Assembly (NCBI RefSeq): GCF_029269265.1
Contig: NZ_JARIXP010000003.1
Coordinates: forward strand, 300,583 to 364,582
DNA from: Rheinheimera sp. 1928-s
GTDB taxonomy: Bacteria > Pseudomonadota > Gammaproteobacteria > Enterobacterales > Alteromonadaceae
Reading direction: 5' to 3'
Length of the DNA stretch: 64,000 nucleotides
The notes beneath the pieces are model-generated. The model had not been told where the DNA came from. It searched no databases and saw nothing but the letters and a program-made list of their open reading frames with translations. The position numbers and the translations under genes are program-made. Positions 19,232-28,679 of this stretch are shown in pieces; positions within the stretch are counted from its first letter, which is position 1; the number at the start of each line of letters is the position of its first letter.

Positions 19232-20096
19232 AAAAACCGGACTCAGCAGACGCAGTTTCGTACTTGGCGCAACAGCGGGCATTGCAGCTATTGCCGCCTC
19301 GTCTATTGGTGCAACACAAGCTGCAGCAGCAGAGCAAAAAGCCACAGAAAGCCGAACCCAGGATCTGGCCGGCAAACGCGCTCTGGTGACAGGTGCTTCA
19401 CGGGGCATCGGTGCAGGCATAGCGCTGGAACTGGCAGACAGAGGCGCTGATGTGGTGATTACTTATATCCGATCCACTGATAAAGCGGCTGAGATAGTGA
19501 AGATGATTGAAGCAAAAGGACGGCGAGCCCTGGCCGTTCAGGCTGACAGTGGTGATCCGGCTGCGGTAAAACGCTCTGTCGAAGAAACAGTGAAAAAACT
19601 CGGCGGGCTGGATATTCTGGTCAATAACGTCGGTATTGCACGCTCTGGTCCACTGGTGACTATGAGCTTTGCAGATATTCAGGATTTAATGAACGTGAAC
19701 GCCCGTTCGGCTGTATTGGCTTCGCAGGCAGCAATTCCTTACCTGAAAAAAGGCGGGCGCATTATCACAACGGGTTCGTGTCTGGCCGAACGTGTGCCAT
19801 ATCCAGAGTTAACTGTGTACTCCATGTCGAAATCTGCCTTGCTTGCCTTTACCAGGGGTTTAGCGCGTGAACTTGGTCCGCAAGACATTACAGTAAATCT
19901 TGTTCAGCCCGGCCCTATAGATACAGATCAGAACCCAGCAGATGGCGACTGGGCTGAATCCAATCGCCGCCTGACGTCTCTGGGACGTTATGGAAAACCC
20001 GCTGATGTAGCAGCAGTGGTTGCTTTTCTTGCAAGCCCTGCAGCACATTTTATGACAGGCTCAGTGGTGACAGTGGACGCAGGTTTTAACGCCTGA
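19218..20096 (+). CDS. SDR-family oxidoreductase with a twin-arginine signal
   Basis: The 292-residue short-chain dehydrogenase has the nucleotide motif TGASRGIGAG, NNVGIA, the YSMSK catalytic pair (YxxxK) with a serine just upstream, and PGPIDTDQNP. Unusually, about 50 N-terminal residues carry a Tat signal, LSRRSFVLGATAG, followed by an Ala-rich hydrophobic stretch. This predicts export of a folded, cofactor-loaded enzyme to the periplasm, as in glucose-fructose oxidoreductase. The start lies inside the end of the preceding gene, so the two are coupled. The first internal Met would remove the signal but lies far inside the domain, so the long form is favoured. Confidence 0.9.
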   Translation: MQTNEKTGLSRRSFVLGATAGIAAIAASSIGATQAAAAEQKATESRTQDLAGKRALVTGASRGIGAGIALELADRGADVVITYIRSTDKAAEIVKMIEAKGRRALAVQADSGDPAAVKRSVEETVKKLGGLDILVNNVGIARSGPLVTMSFADIQDLMNVNARSAVLASQAAIPYLKKGGRIITTGSCLAERVPYPELTVYSMSKSALLAFTRGLARELGPQDITVNLVQPGPIDTDQNPADGDWAESNRRLTSLGRYGKPADVAAVVAFLASPAAHFMTGSVVTVDAGFNA

Positions 20097-20127
20097 ACCA
20101 GTGACTGCAGCGCAAACAAAATAAACT

Positions 20128-20164
20128 AAAAGCATCACAGCCTTAGCACTGCTGTGATGCTTTT
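20128..20164. terminator. Bidirectional terminator between SDR and alpha/beta hydrolase genes
   Basis: Perfect 14-base stem AAAAGCATCACAGC / GCTGTGATGCTTTT with a 9-base loop, giving a T-run on both strands between convergent genes. Confidence 0.88.
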
Positions 20165-20169
20165 GAGCT

Positions 20170-21105
20170 TTAAGGCTTGATGCTACGGTCCAAAAACTCC
20201 AGCATAGTTGCTGCGATTTCATTACCGTGCGTTTCAATCGCGAAGTGACCCGTATTCAGAAACTGCACTTCAGCTTTCGGATTATCACGCTGGAATGCTT
20301 TAGCGCCTGCCGGAAGAAAGAATGGATCTTTATCCCCCCAAATAGCTAATAAAGGCGGTTGCTTGCTGCGGAAGAACTGGTGCAACGCTTTGTACTGCTT
20401 CACATTGCTGCCGTAATCCAGCAGCAAATCCATTTGCGCATCAACGCCAATGCGCTCTATTGCCGCATGAGCTAACTGATAAGGTTCCGGCGCGATCACT
20501 GAGGTATCCTCTACACCTTCAGTGTATTGCCACTTCAGCATGTCTGGGGTATTGAACTTGCGTAAGGCTTCGCGGTTTTCCGCTGTTGGGTTAGCCCATG
20601 CTTTACGCATATCTGCCCAACCTTCACTCAGTCCTTCTTCGTAGCCATTACCATTCTGGGTCACAATGCCCGTGATCTTTTCTGGATTTTTCACCGCCAG
20701 ACGCCAGCCCACCGGAGCACCATAATCAAACACGTACATAGCGTAGTGCTCGAGGTTTTTAGCGACGGTGAACGCATCAATCACAGAGGCGAGATTGTCG
20801 AAGTTGTAGTTAAATTTAACGCCGGGTTTGACTGTGGTTTGACCAAAACCAGGCAGATCCGGCGCTATCACATGATACTTCTGTGCCAGTTTTGGCATCA
20901 AATCTCTGAACATATAAGACGAAGCACCAAAGCCATGCAACAACAATACTGTTGGCGCTTGTGGCGAACCTGCCTCGCGGTAAAACACATTAACGCCTTG
21001 CACATCCAGGCTTTGATAACGCACCAGCGTTTTATCTTCTGCAGCTGTGGCAGAAAGAGAGGCAGCTAAGGCGGTAGCTGCGAGCAGTATTTTTTTCGTA
21101 TTCAT
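20170..21105 (-). CDS. Alpha/beta hydrolase, epoxide hydrolase/haloalkane dehalogenase type, exported
   Basis: The 311-residue protein has a signal peptide ending near SATAA. The hydrolase core shows the oxyanion loop HGFGASS, the nucleophile elbow FDYGAPVG (Asp nucleophile) and the closing GHFAIE histidine. An Asp nucleophile points to epoxide, haloalkane or haloacetate hydrolysis rather than an esterase. It is divergent from a CGNR-type regulator and shares an intergenic region full of GGTTACT half-sites, one of which touches its ribosome-binding site. The natural substrate is unknown. Confidence 0.88.
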   Translation of the reverse strand: MNTKKILLAATALAASLSATAAEDKTLVRYQSLDVQGVNVFYREAGSPQAPTVLLLHGFGASSYMFRDLMPKLAQKYHVIAPDLPGFGQTTVKPGVKFNYNFDNLASVIDAFTVAKNLEHYAMYVFDYGAPVGWRLAVKNPEKITGIVTQNGNGYEEGLSEGWADMRKAWANPTAENREALRKFNTPDMLKWQYTEGVEDTSVIAPEPYQLAHAAIERIGVDAQMDLLLDYGSNVKQYKALHQFFRSKQPPLLAIWGDKDPFFLPAGAKAFQRDNPKAEVQFLNTGHFAIETHGNEIAATMLEFLDRSIKP

Positions 21106-21230
21106 GGTTACTCCGTGAAGTTAAAGTTGGCAATATCACTTAGTAACCCATATAATCAAACTTAAGTGGTTACTTGAATCAAGTTTGGCTGAACAAAAGT
21201 AACCTGTCAAATTAATTTTTAAAGGTTACT
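21106..21230. promoter_or_regulatory. Five alternating GGTTACT/AGTAACC half-sites between the hydrolase and CGNR genes
   Basis: Heptamers occur at 21106 (GGTTACT), 21142 (AGTAACC), 21168 (GGTTACT), 21198 (AGTAACC) and 21224 (GGTTACT), alternating in orientation. Two pairs have exactly the same form, AGTAACC-N19-GGTTACT (21142-21174 and 21198-21230). The outermost copies flank the two start codons. A further inverted repeat, CAAACTT / AAGTTTG, lies at 21157-21163 and 21181-21187. This looks like the operator array of the CGNR regulator. Confidence 0.65.
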
Positions 21231-21231
21231 C

Positions 21232-21840
21232 ATGACGATTTCAACAATTCTGCACGAAGAAACGCCAAGTGGCGCTCCAATGCTGGGTGATCATTTGGCT
21301 ATGGACTTACTCAATACAGAAGCACGCGACGATGGCAAAGCTATTGAATTCTGGAACAGTGATGCAGAAGTACTGCAATGGCTGGCCCGCTACGACATAG
21401 CGCCAACAACAGAGGGCAAGACTCTTGCTCCCGGTGAACTACTCACTCAGGCCAAAGCATTACGAGCGCTGGCGCGGCAGCTCATCACTGAGTTTAAAGA
21501 GGAAAAATCACCGGAGATCGGTAAGTTAAATCAGTATTTGCAGTCTTTTCTTACTGTCCCCACTCTGGAAAGGGATCATAACGGCCAACTGGTATTAAAC
21601 CGTGTGTCACGCAGTGAAATGATTGGATCTTTATTAGGCCCAGTCGCAGAGGCTGTCGCGCAGTTATTGGTTGAAGGCAACTTCGATTTGGTTAAACAAT
21701 GCGAACACCCCGACTGCATTTTATGGTTTTACGATCGAACCAAAGCACACAAACGCCGTTGGTGCAGCATGGCTTTATGTGGCAACAGGCATAAAGCGGC
21801 ACAGTTCAGGAAAAGAAGTAGTAGTTCAGATTCTGTATAG
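21232..21840 (+). CDS. CGNR zinc-finger regulator with ABATE domain
   Basis: The 202-residue protein has the two parts of the ABATE/CGNR family: an N-terminal domain (GDHLAMDLLNTEARDDG, putative ligand binding) and a C-terminal treble-clef-like zinc finger (CEHPDC, then RRWCSMALCGNRHKAAQF). Such proteins are predicted stress- or metabolite-responsive regulators. It is divergent from the exported alpha/beta hydrolase and its start codon touches the last GGTTACT site, which suggests autoregulation. Confidence 0.87.
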   Translation: MTISTILHEETPSGAPMLGDHLAMDLLNTEARDDGKAIEFWNSDAEVLQWLARYDIAPTTEGKTLAPGELLTQAKALRALARQLITEFKEEKSPEIGKLNQYLQSFLTVPTLERDHNGQLVLNRVSRSEMIGSLLGPVAEAVAQLLVEGNFDLVKQCEHPDCILWFYDRTKAHKRRWCSMALCGNRHKAAQFRKRSSSSDSV

Positions 21841-21857
21841 CAATAAATGACATAAAA

Positions 21858-21879
21858 AAGCCTCTAATTTCAGAGGCTT
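21858..21879. terminator. Bidirectional terminator between CGNR and ssb
   Basis: Stem AAGCCTCT / AGAGGCTT with loop AATTTC, preceded by an A-run and followed by TTAATTTT. It serves both converging genes. Confidence 0.8.
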
Positions 21880-21906
21880 AATTTTATAGCGAACAAACCG
21901 TTGTCA

Positions 21907-22575
21907 TCAGAACGGAATATCGTCGTCGAAGTCGATTGGTGGTTCCATTGGGCCACGTTGTTGTGGTGCTGCCTGATTAAAACCGCCTTGTGGTTGGTTA
22001 AAATTGCCCTGAGGCTGGAAGCCGCCCTGAGCTGGACGTTGCTGGTAACCACCTTGAGCCGGTGCTGCAGCAGCTGGAGCTTGAGGAGCGTAACCGCCTT
22101 GAGCTGCCGGAGCCGCTTGTGGCATACGTTGTTGTGGTGCAGCAGCAGGTTGTTGATAACCACCTTGGTTACCGCCCTGATTGCCCATTGGAGCACCGCC
22201 GCCCATAGCAGGAGCCTGACCAGCGCCCTGGCCTTCACCACGGCCGTCTAACATTTGCAGCTCGTTGGCAATGATTTCAGTGGTGTAACGTTCAACACCT
22301 TGCTGATCCTGCCACTTACGGGTACGTAAACGACCTTCGATATAAACCTTGCTGCCTTTACGCAGGTATTCACCGGCAATTTCAGCCAAACGCTGATAAA
22401 TCACTACACGGTGCCATTCAGTATTTTCTTTCTTTTCATTGGTCGTTTTGTCGGTCCAGCTTTCGCTGGTCGCAATAGTCAGGTTAGCCACTGCGCCGCC
22501 TGTAGGCATATAACGAACTTCAGGATCTGTGCCTAAGTTACCAATCAAAATTACTTTATTAATTCCACGAGCCAT
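21907..22575 (-). CDS. ssb: Single-stranded DNA-binding protein
   Basis: Essential replication and repair protein. The OB-fold occupies residues 1-110 (starting [15 protein letters not shown], with [18 protein letters not shown]). A long low-complexity linker rich in Gly, Gln, Pro and Ala with repeated QGGY/QGGF units follows, and the acidic tip ends DFDDDIPF, which binds partner proteins. At 222 residues it is longer than E. coli SSB (178) because of the linker. It lies 11 bases after the MFS gene on the same strand and close to uvrA, as in many gammaproteobacteria. Confidence 0.98.
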   Translation of the reverse strand: MARGINKVILIGNLGTDPEVRYMPTGGAVANLTIATSESWTDKTTNEKKENTEWHRVVIYQRLAEIAGEYLRKGSKVYIEGRLRTRKWQDQQGVERYTTEIIANELQMLDGRGEGQGAGQAPAMGGGAPMGNQGGNQGGYQQPAAAPQQRMPQAAPAAQGGYAPQAPAAAAPAQGGYQQRPAQGGFQPQGNFNQPQGGFNQAAPQQRGPMEPPIDFDDDIPF

Positions 22576-22586
22576 GCGACTTCTCC

Positions 22587-23954
22587 TTAACTTTTTTGGC
22601 TGCTCTCAACCAAAGACTGTGCCTCTGCCAAATCAAAATGTTGCTGGCCGACTTTTAAATACAAACGTTGTTCCGCAACCACCACCGTGACCTCCAACAC
22701 ACCCTGGAGTTGGGTCAGGCGCTGCGCCAATTGGGCTGCGGCGGCTTCATCGGCCACTTTGACAGGCAATGACAGCCGTTGCGATCGCGCTGGCACTGTC
22801 ATGCTGCTGGCATAAGCCAACCATAGTAAACCAATCAGGGCAGCCACGGCAAACAACGATTCACCGCTGCTGAAACTAGCCACAGCACCGCCTAAAATAC
22901 CGCCTGCAAAGGCACCAAAAAATTGAGCACTGGCGTAAGTACCCATAGCAGTACCTTTTAATCCAGCAGGAGCAATACGCGACAACAAAGCAGGCATGCT
23001 GGCTTCTAAATAGTTAAAGCCAACAAAAAACAACAACAGCGCCAGGGCGATCGACCACAACTGCTGATTGATTAAAATTAACACAAAACTAACAATAAGC
23101 AGGCTTATTGCCAGTAATAAATAGCCTTTTTCCTGTTGCTTGCGACTGGCCAGAATCATCAGTGGCACCATCAGAATAAAAGCAGCAATTAAAACAGGCA
23201 GATACAGCTGCCAGTGCTGTTCTGACACAAAACTCTGCTGTAACAATAGAGTGGGCAATACCACAAAAATAGCCGTCAGTAGTAAGTGCAATACCAGCAC
23301 ACCAAAGTTCAGTCGTAATAATTCAGGGTGGCGAAACAATGCTGCGATTTGGCCTTTGGTAGCTAGCGTTTCAGAAGCTGGTGCTTTACTGACAGCCACA
23401 GGCACCACTTTCCAGACCACTAGCAAACCGGTAATGGCCATCAAAGCTGTGCACCAGAAAATACCGCTTAAACCGCTGGCCGCTGCTATCGCAGGACCAG
23501 CCACCATAGCTACGGTGAATGACAAACCTATGGTCATGCCAATCACAGCCATCACTTTGGGTCTTTGTTCTTCACGGGTCAGGTCGGATGCCAGCGCCAT
23601 CACAGCACCGGAAATAGCGCCCATGCCTTGCAGCACCCGGCCAAAAGTCACCATATAAACAGAATCGGCTAAAGCAGCCACCACAGAACCCAGCACAAAA
23701 AAACTAAGCCCCAGTAACATGACAGGTTTTCGGCCCCATTTATCCGACAGCCAACCCATAGGAATTTGTAACAGTGCCTGAGTTAAACCATAAGCACCAA
23801 TAGCTAAGCCTATCCACAAAGGCGAAAAGCCGATCAGGTCTTTGCCAAAAATGGCAAAGACGGGGATCAGCATAAATAAACCAAGCATCCGGAAAGCAAA
23901 TACCAGTGCCAAAGACCAGGCGGCACGTTTTTCCAGTGGATTCAGATGGGACAT
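22587..23954 (-). CDS. YajR-like MFS transporter with C-terminal YAM domain
   Basis: The 455-residue inner-membrane protein has 12 predicted helices, the MFS motif A ([14 protein letters not shown]) and a soluble ferredoxin-like C-terminal domain of about 65 residues ([13 protein letters not shown] onwards). That matches E. coli YajR (454 residues) in length and layout. The substrate is unknown. The MFS-ssb pair next to uvrA is a recurrent arrangement in related bacteria as I recall. The start at 23954 follows a fair purine-rich site. Confidence 0.88.
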   Translation of the reverse strand: MSHLNPLEKRAAWSLALVFAFRMLGLFMLIPVFAIFGKDLIGFSPLWIGLAIGAYGLTQALLQIPMGWLSDKWGRKPVMLLGLSFFVLGSVVAALADSVYMVTFGRVLQGMGAISGAVMALASDLTREEQRPKVMAVIGMTIGLSFTVAMVAGPAIAAASGLSGIFWCTALMAITGLLVVWKVVPVAVSKAPASETLATKGQIAALFRHPELLRLNFGVLVLHLLLTAIFVVLPTLLLQQSFVSEQHWQLYLPVLIAAFILMVPLMILASRKQQEKGYLLLAISLLIVSFVLILINQQLWSIALALLLFFVGFNYLEASMPALLSRIAPAGLKGTAMGTYASAQFFGAFAGGILGGAVASFSSGESLFAVAALIGLLWLAYASSMTVPARSQRLSLPVKVADEAAAAQLAQRLTQLQGVLEVTVVVAEQRLYLKVGQQHFDLAEAQSLVESSQKS

Positions 23955-24026
23955 CTGCGACTCTATCTCCGGGTTAAAGCGGGCGGCGATTGTAGCACAG
24001 CGCCAAGGGAGCCTGCCATCACCGAA

Positions 24027-25154
24027 CTAAAGAGTGTCTGTGGCAAATTCGATACGATCACGGCCTCTGGCTTTGGCTTGATATAAAGCATGATCAGCGC
24101 GGCGCAACTGGCAATCAAAATCAAAGTCAGCGTTAAATACCGTGATCCCCACACTGATACTCAAGCCATTTTGGCTACCGAGTTGAGGCAACTGCAGATG
24201 ACGCACCGCCAGCAATAAACGTTCAGCCGCCAATTGCGCTGAATCACTGTCGGTTTGAGGTAAAAACACAATAAACTCCTCACCGCCATAACGCGCCAGC
24301 ACGTCACTTTGGCGTAACTCTTTTTGCAGCACTTCGGCCACAGCAATCAACACCTCATCACCGCCCTCATGGCCAATTTTGTCGTTGATTTGTTTAAAGT
24401 GGTCCAGATCAATCATAAAAAGTGCGGCACTGTGCTGCTGGCGTTGTAAATAAGCCAGGCAACCCTGAATAGCGTTGACTAAACCACGACGGTTCAGCAG
24501 GCCTGTTAAAGGGTCGTGCAGGGCTTCATTTTTGAATTTTTGCTGGGTTTCTTCCATATAACCTGTCAAAGCAAAGATGCAGTAGCCCGCAGAAACAGCA
24601 GGCCAAAAAGACTGAGAAATCAACAAACCAGACAATAACCACTCTGGGGCGACCAGCAGCATAAAAGAGCGAAGCAGGCAAATGAGCAGCCAGGCAACAA
24701 AAACGGCAGCCATCATCAAATCGGACAGGGTAGGATTGGGCTTTAAATAGCGGAAACACCAGAAGCAAGGGCCTATCAGTAAAAATGCAAACAAAGTCAT
24801 CAGATGTAAGCTGACATTTTGCTGTTGATGGTACGAAAAATAACTATAAGAAAATGCCAACGCCAAACCTACAGGCACTATCCACAGCCAGGGCACTGCT
24901 CTGCCTGATCTTTTAAAACAAAAAGCGGTTAGCAAACTCATATTCAGTGCCGAGAAACTTAATGACAGCACTAAACTTGGTCCAGGAGCAGGCCAAAAGT
25001 AGAATAACCAGCTTAATAATTCAGCAGCTATGGCAGCTTGCAGCAGAGGTAAAGCTCTGCTGTTTTGATCGGTTGCACGCAAGCGAAAACTGGCCAGTAA
25101 AAACACCAGCAACACCTGGATCATTGCAAAGCAGTAGAGTTGTTCTGAGGTCAT
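24027..25154 (-). CDS. Membrane-bound diguanylate cyclase (GGDEF)
   Basis: The 375-residue protein makes the second messenger cyclic di-GMP. About 180 N-terminal residues form six or so membrane helices without a recognised sensor name, followed by a GGDEF domain (about 205-372). The active-site motif is intact as GGEEF, and the product-inhibition site RxxD (RQSD) lies five residues upstream. ATG 25154 is chosen over TTG 25172. It stands alone, divergent from uvrA, and its start shares the intergenic region that holds the LexA-like box. Confidence 0.92.
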   Translation of the reverse strand: MTSEQLYCFAMIQVLLVFLLASFRLRATDQNSRALPLLQAAIAAELLSWLFYFWPAPGPSLVLSLSFSALNMSLLTAFCFKRSGRAVPWLWIVPVGLALAFSYSYFSYHQQQNVSLHLMTLFAFLLIGPCFWCFRYLKPNPTLSDLMMAAVFVAWLLICLLRSFMLLVAPEWLLSGLLISQSFWPAVSAGYCIFALTGYMEETQQKFKNEALHDPLTGLLNRRGLVNAIQGCLAYLQRQQHSAALFMIDLDHFKQINDKIGHEGGDEVLIAVAEVLQKELRQSDVLARYGGEEFIVFLPQTDSDSAQLAAERLLLAVRHLQLPQLGSQNGLSISVGITVFNADFDFDCQLRRADHALYQAKARGRDRIEFATDTL

Positions 25155-25284
25155 AGTACGTCTTAACCACAAGTGGACACCTTCAACTTAGCTTTAACTT
25201 ATTCAATCCGCAAATCTGGTTCAAAAACAGTTAAATAGCAGCCTATTTCTTTGCTGTTTTTCTAGGCGGCTGGCTTGCTATAAA

Positions 25285-25304
25285 GCATGTATTTATATAC
25301 AGTA
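25285..25304. promoter_or_regulatory. LexA (SOS) box upstream of uvrA
   Basis: The core ATGTATTTATATACAG (25287-25302) matches CTGT-N8-ACAG except for one end base and is nearly palindromic with flanking TA. It lies 221 bases upstream of uvrA and 131 bases from the GGDEF start. uvrA is a classic SOS gene, so LexA control is likely. Confidence 0.75.
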
Positions 25305-25395
25305 TCGCCAATTGAATTATTGCCCGGCTGATCCGGTTTTGGCTCTGCCACATAAAGCTTTAACCTGACACCCAACATCGCTAACAAGGGTATAA

Positions 25396-25519
25396 TTCGT
25401 TTTTCCCAAGCCGACCTCAACAGGCAAGAGACGTAGGATGCAGTCGCCCACAGGGCACTGCATATGTGACAAAGGTACATTTCGTTTTCCGAAGTCTGCA
25501 TCAATAGGCAAGAGACCCA
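25396..25519. repeat. Imperfect direct repeat in the uvrA leader
   Basis: Two related blocks of about 40 bases at 25396-25435 and 25481-25519 share TTCGTTTT-CC-AAG and CA-TAGGCAAGAGAC-type sequence, 85 bases apart. The second copy ends just before the uvrA start. A TATAAT box at 25391-25396 precedes the first copy. With the SOS box, this accounts for the 370-base gap before uvrA; no small gene was recognised in it. Confidence 0.5.
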
Positions 25520-25524
25520 ATAGT

Positions 25525-28353
25525 ATGGATAAAATAGATATTCGGGGTGCCCGCACCCACAACCTGAAAAATATTTCACTGGAAATTCCACGTGACAAAC
25601 TGGTGGTGATCACTGGTTTATCCGGTTCAGGTAAATCCTCTTTGGCCTTTGATACGCTGTACGCTGAAGGTCAGCGCCGTTATGTTGAGTCTTTGTCGGC
25701 CTATGCCCGGCAGTTTTTAAGCCTGATGGAAAAACCCGATGTCGATCATATCGAAGGTTTATCCCCAGCTATTTCTATTGAACAAAAGTCGACGTCGCAT
25801 AACCCACGTTCGACTGTGGGCACTATCACTGAAATTTACGACTACCTGCGTTTATTATTTGCCCGGGTTGGCGAACCGCGTTGCCCTACTCACGATTTGC
25901 CTTTAACTGCTCAAACTGTCAGTGAAATGGTGGATAAAGTGGTGGCCTTCCCTGAAGGCACCAAGCTGATGGTATTAGCACCTGTAGTGCAGGAACGTAA
26001 AGGTGAGCACGTCAAAACGCTGGAAACCTTAGCGGCTCAGGGTTATATCCGTGCCCGTATTAATGGCGAAATTTGTGATTTGTCTGATCCACCCAAGCTG
26101 GATTTACACAAAAAACACACCATTGAAGTGGTGATCGACCGGATTAAAGTGCGCGACGATATTAAACAGCGTTTAGCCGAAAGTTTTGAAACCGCGCTGG
26201 AGCTGTCCGGTGGTATCGCTAAAGTAGCGTCGATGGACGATGAAAAAGCACCTGAACTGATTTTCTCTGCTAACTTTGCCTGCCCTACTTGTGGCTATTC
26301 AATGGCCGAGCTGGAACCACGGTTGTTTTCCTTTAACAACCCGGCCGGTGCTTGCCAAAGTTGTGATGGCTTAGGTGTAAAACAGTATTTTGATGCCAAT
26401 AAAGTCATAGTCAGCGACGAGCTGAGTTTATCCGGCGGCGCTATTCGTGGCTGGGATAAACGCAACTTCTATTATTTCCAGATGCTGAAATCTTTAGCAG
26501 ACCATTACGGCTTTGAGCTGGAAGTGCCTTTTGCCAGTTTAAGCAAACAGCATCAGCAGGTGATTTTAAACGGCACAGGCAAAACCGACATTGAGTTTAA
26601 GTACCTGAACGACCGTGGCGATATCATTAAACGTAAACATCCGTTTGAAGGCATTTTGCCGAATATGGAACGGCGTTATCACGAAACCGAATCTAATGCG
26701 GTACGGGAAGAGCTAGCCAAGTATTTAGCCTCGCAGTGTTGCCCAAGTTGTGACGGCTCACGTTTACGCGAAGAAGCCCGCCACGTTTTTATTGGCAAAA
26801 CCACGTTGCCTGAAGTAGTGGAGCTGTCGATTGGTGACTGTTTAGAGTTCTTCCGCCAGTTGACCTTAATGGGCCAGAAAGCTCAAATTGCCGAAAAAAT
26901 TCTGAAGGAAATTCAAGACCGGCTGATGTTTTTAGTCAACGTAGGCTTGAATTACCTGAACCTGTCCCGCAGCGCCGAAACCCTGTCTGGTGGTGAAGCT
27001 CAGCGTATTCGTTTAGCCAGCCAGATTGGTGCTGGCTTAGTAGGTGTGATGTATGTGTTGGACGAACCCTCCATTGGTTTGCATCAGCGCGACAACGACA
27101 GATTATTGGGCACACTGACGCATTTACGCGACTTGGGGAACACCGTCATAGTGGTAGAACACGACGAAGACGCAGTGCGTGCCGCCGACCATATTATTGA
27201 CATTGGCCCAGGTGCCGGTGTGCATGGTGGTTATATTGTGGCGCAAGGCAGCCTGGAAGATATTAAAAATACCCCAGAGTCGTTAACAGGCCAGTATTTA
27301 TCCGGCGTGCGCAAAATTGCGGTACCAGACAAACGCCACGAAGGCAAAAAAGGCAAAGAACTACGAGTGTTAGGCGCAACAGGCAACAACCTGAAAAACG
27401 TCGATTTAGAAATTCCTTTTGGCGTGATGACCTGTATCACAGGGGTATCAGGCTCAGGTAAATCCACCTTAATTAATGACACTTTATTCCGCGTTGCCCA
27501 CCGTGTATTAAACAAAGGTGAAGGCAATGAACCTGCGGCTCACAAAGCTATTGAAGGCATGGAACATTTTGATAAATGTGTCGACATCGACCAAAGCCCG
27601 ATAGGCCGCACCCCACGCTCTAACCCAGCGACTTACACTGGTATTTTCACTGCAGTGCGGGATTTATTCGCCGGTACTCAGGAATCCCGTTCTCGTGGTT
27701 ATCAGGTTGGCCGTTTTAGCTTTAACGTCAAAGGCGGCCGCTGTGAAGCCTGTCAGGGCGACGGCATGATCAAGGTAGAAATGCACTTCCTGCCAGATGT
27801 GTACGTGCCATGCGATGTCTGTAAAGGCAAACGCTACAACCGCGAAACGCTGGAAGTAAAATACAAAGGCAAAAACATTCACGAAGTGCTGGAAATGACA
27901 GTGGAAGACGCTCACGAATTTTTCGAAAGTATTCCGGCCATAGCCCGCAAACTCAAAACTCTGATGGACGTAGGTTTAACCTATATCCGCCTCGGCCAGT
28001 CGGCAACTACGCTATCAGGCGGCGAAGCCCAGCGGGTTAAACTGGCGCGTGAACTCAGTAAACGCGACACTGGCAAAACCTTGTATATCCTCGACGAGCC
28101 CACCACAGGCCTGCACTTCTTTGATATCCAGCAACTGCTAAACGTACTGCATAAACTGCGCGACGCCGGCAACACAATAGTGGTGATTGAACACAACCTC
28201 GACGTGATCAAAACCGCAGACTGGGTAGTCGACTTAGGCCCGGAAGGCGGTAGCGGCGGCGGTGAAATCCTGATCGCAGGCACACCGGAACAAGTGGCAG
28301 CCTTTGATAAGTCTTACACTGGGCATTATTTGAAGCCGTTGTTGGGGATGTAG
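25525..28353 (+). CDS. uvrA: UvrA, excinuclease ABC subunit A
   Basis: The 942-residue damage-recognition ATPase of nucleotide excision repair (E. coli 940). Two ABC modules are complete: Walker A sites GLSGSGKSS and GVSGSGKST, two LSGGEAQR signatures, and zinc-binding cysteines in CPTCGYS/CQSCDG and [15 protein letters not shown] 25525 gives the standard [16 protein letters not shown] start; the frame also runs upstream to 25438 but that part is leader. A degraded partial copy of its last 290 bases lies at 30525-30699. Transcription is probably SOS-controlled. Confidence 0.98.
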   Translation: MDKIDIRGARTHNLKNISLEIPRDKLVVITGLSGSGKSSLAFDTLYAEGQRRYVESLSAYARQFLSLMEKPDVDHIEGLSPAISIEQKSTSHNPRSTVGTITEIYDYLRLLFARVGEPRCPTHDLPLTAQTVSEMVDKVVAFPEGTKLMVLAPVVQERKGEHVKTLETLAAQGYIRARINGEICDLSDPPKLDLHKKHTIEVVIDRIKVRDDIKQRLAESFETALELSGGIAKVASMDDEKAPELIFSANFACPTCGYSMAELEPRLFSFNNPAGACQSCDGLGVKQYFDANKVIVSDELSLSGGAIRGWDKRNFYYFQMLKSLADHYGFELEVPFASLSKQHQQVILNGTGKTDIEFKYLNDRGDIIKRKHPFEGILPNMERRYHETESNAVREELAKYLASQCCPSCDGSRLREEARHVFIGKTTLPEVVELSIGDCLEFFRQLTLMGQKAQIAEKILKEIQDRLMFLVNVGLNYLNLSRSAETLSGGEAQRIRLASQIGAGLVGVMYVLDEPSIGLHQRDNDRLLGTLTHLRDLGNTVIVVEHDEDAVRAADHIIDIGPGAGVHGGYIVAQGSLEDIKNTPESLTGQYLSGVRKIAVPDKRHEGKKGKELRVLGATGNNLKNVDLEIPFGVMTCITGVSGSGKSTLINDTLFRVAHRVLNKGEGNEPAAHKAIEGMEHFDKCVDIDQSPIGRTPRSNPATYTGIFTAVRDLFAGTQESRSRGYQVGRFSFNVKGGRCEACQGDGMIKVEMHFLPDVYVPCDVCKGKRYNRETLEVKYKGKNIHEVLEMTVEDAHEFFESIPAIARKLKTLMDVGLTYIRLGQSATTLSGGEAQRVKLARELSKRDTGKTLYILDEPTTGLHFFDIQQLLNVLHKLRDAGNTIVVIEHNLDVIKTADWVVDLGPEGGSGGGEILIAGTPEQVAAFDKSYTGHYLKPLLGM

Positions 28354-28679
28354 TATTCTGTCTCTCTGTAAGGGCGCGGTTGATCCGCGCCCATCAGTCA
28401 TTTAAGCCTATGGCCGATATCAAAATGCTAAAAAGCTTCCGCCCATAGACCAGTACAAGTTTTTTTGCAAAATAGCAGCCCCAAATAAGTCTGTTATCTG
28501 AAAAAAGCCGTAGTAGATACATAGTTTGACGATATTTTTACCAAATCCCCCATAAAAGTTTTTGGCTTATAACGTAAACCACTCACTATTCAGCGATAAA
28601 CCGGGTTGGACAAAAGCACACCTGCACACTGGATCCGTCGTAATAATCTGTTCCATGCTAAAAAAGCAAGGTGTAATAC
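28354..28679. other. Gap between uvrA and the chemoreceptor gene
   Basis: The hairpin GGGCGCGG / CCGCGCCC at 28372-28392 is a repeat-family member and probably the uvrA terminator, though it lacks a T-run. The rest is A+T-rich, with no open frame I would call. The chemoreceptor promoter must be here; AAGGTG at about 28669 is its ribosome-binding site. Confidence 0.5.
28372..28392. repeat. Short palindromic repeat GGGCGCGG-TTGAT-CCGCGCCC
   Basis: Same hairpin as at 2349-2369 with one loop change (TTTAT versus TTGAT), both placed shortly after a gene. Confidence 0.6.

Noticed and set aside
18962..19420. 152-codon antisense frame over the Gfo/SDR junction
   Set aside because: Both plus-strand genes are solid and the reverse product resembles nothing known.
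21870..22251. Long frames on both strands over the ssb linker
   Set aside because: They arise from the low-complexity CCAGCC/GGTTGG-type repeats that encode the SSB linker; translated products are Leu/Trp or Val/Leu-rich noise.
23140..23658. 172-codon antisense frame over the YajR-like gene
   Set aside because: It shadows a membrane protein gene and lacks start signals and any family features.
28576..28600. Possible sigma-28 flagellar promoter before the chemoreceptor (TAAA ... AGCGATAA)
   Set aside because: The spacing is about two bases shorter than the consensus and the -10 has mismatches, so I could not support it.
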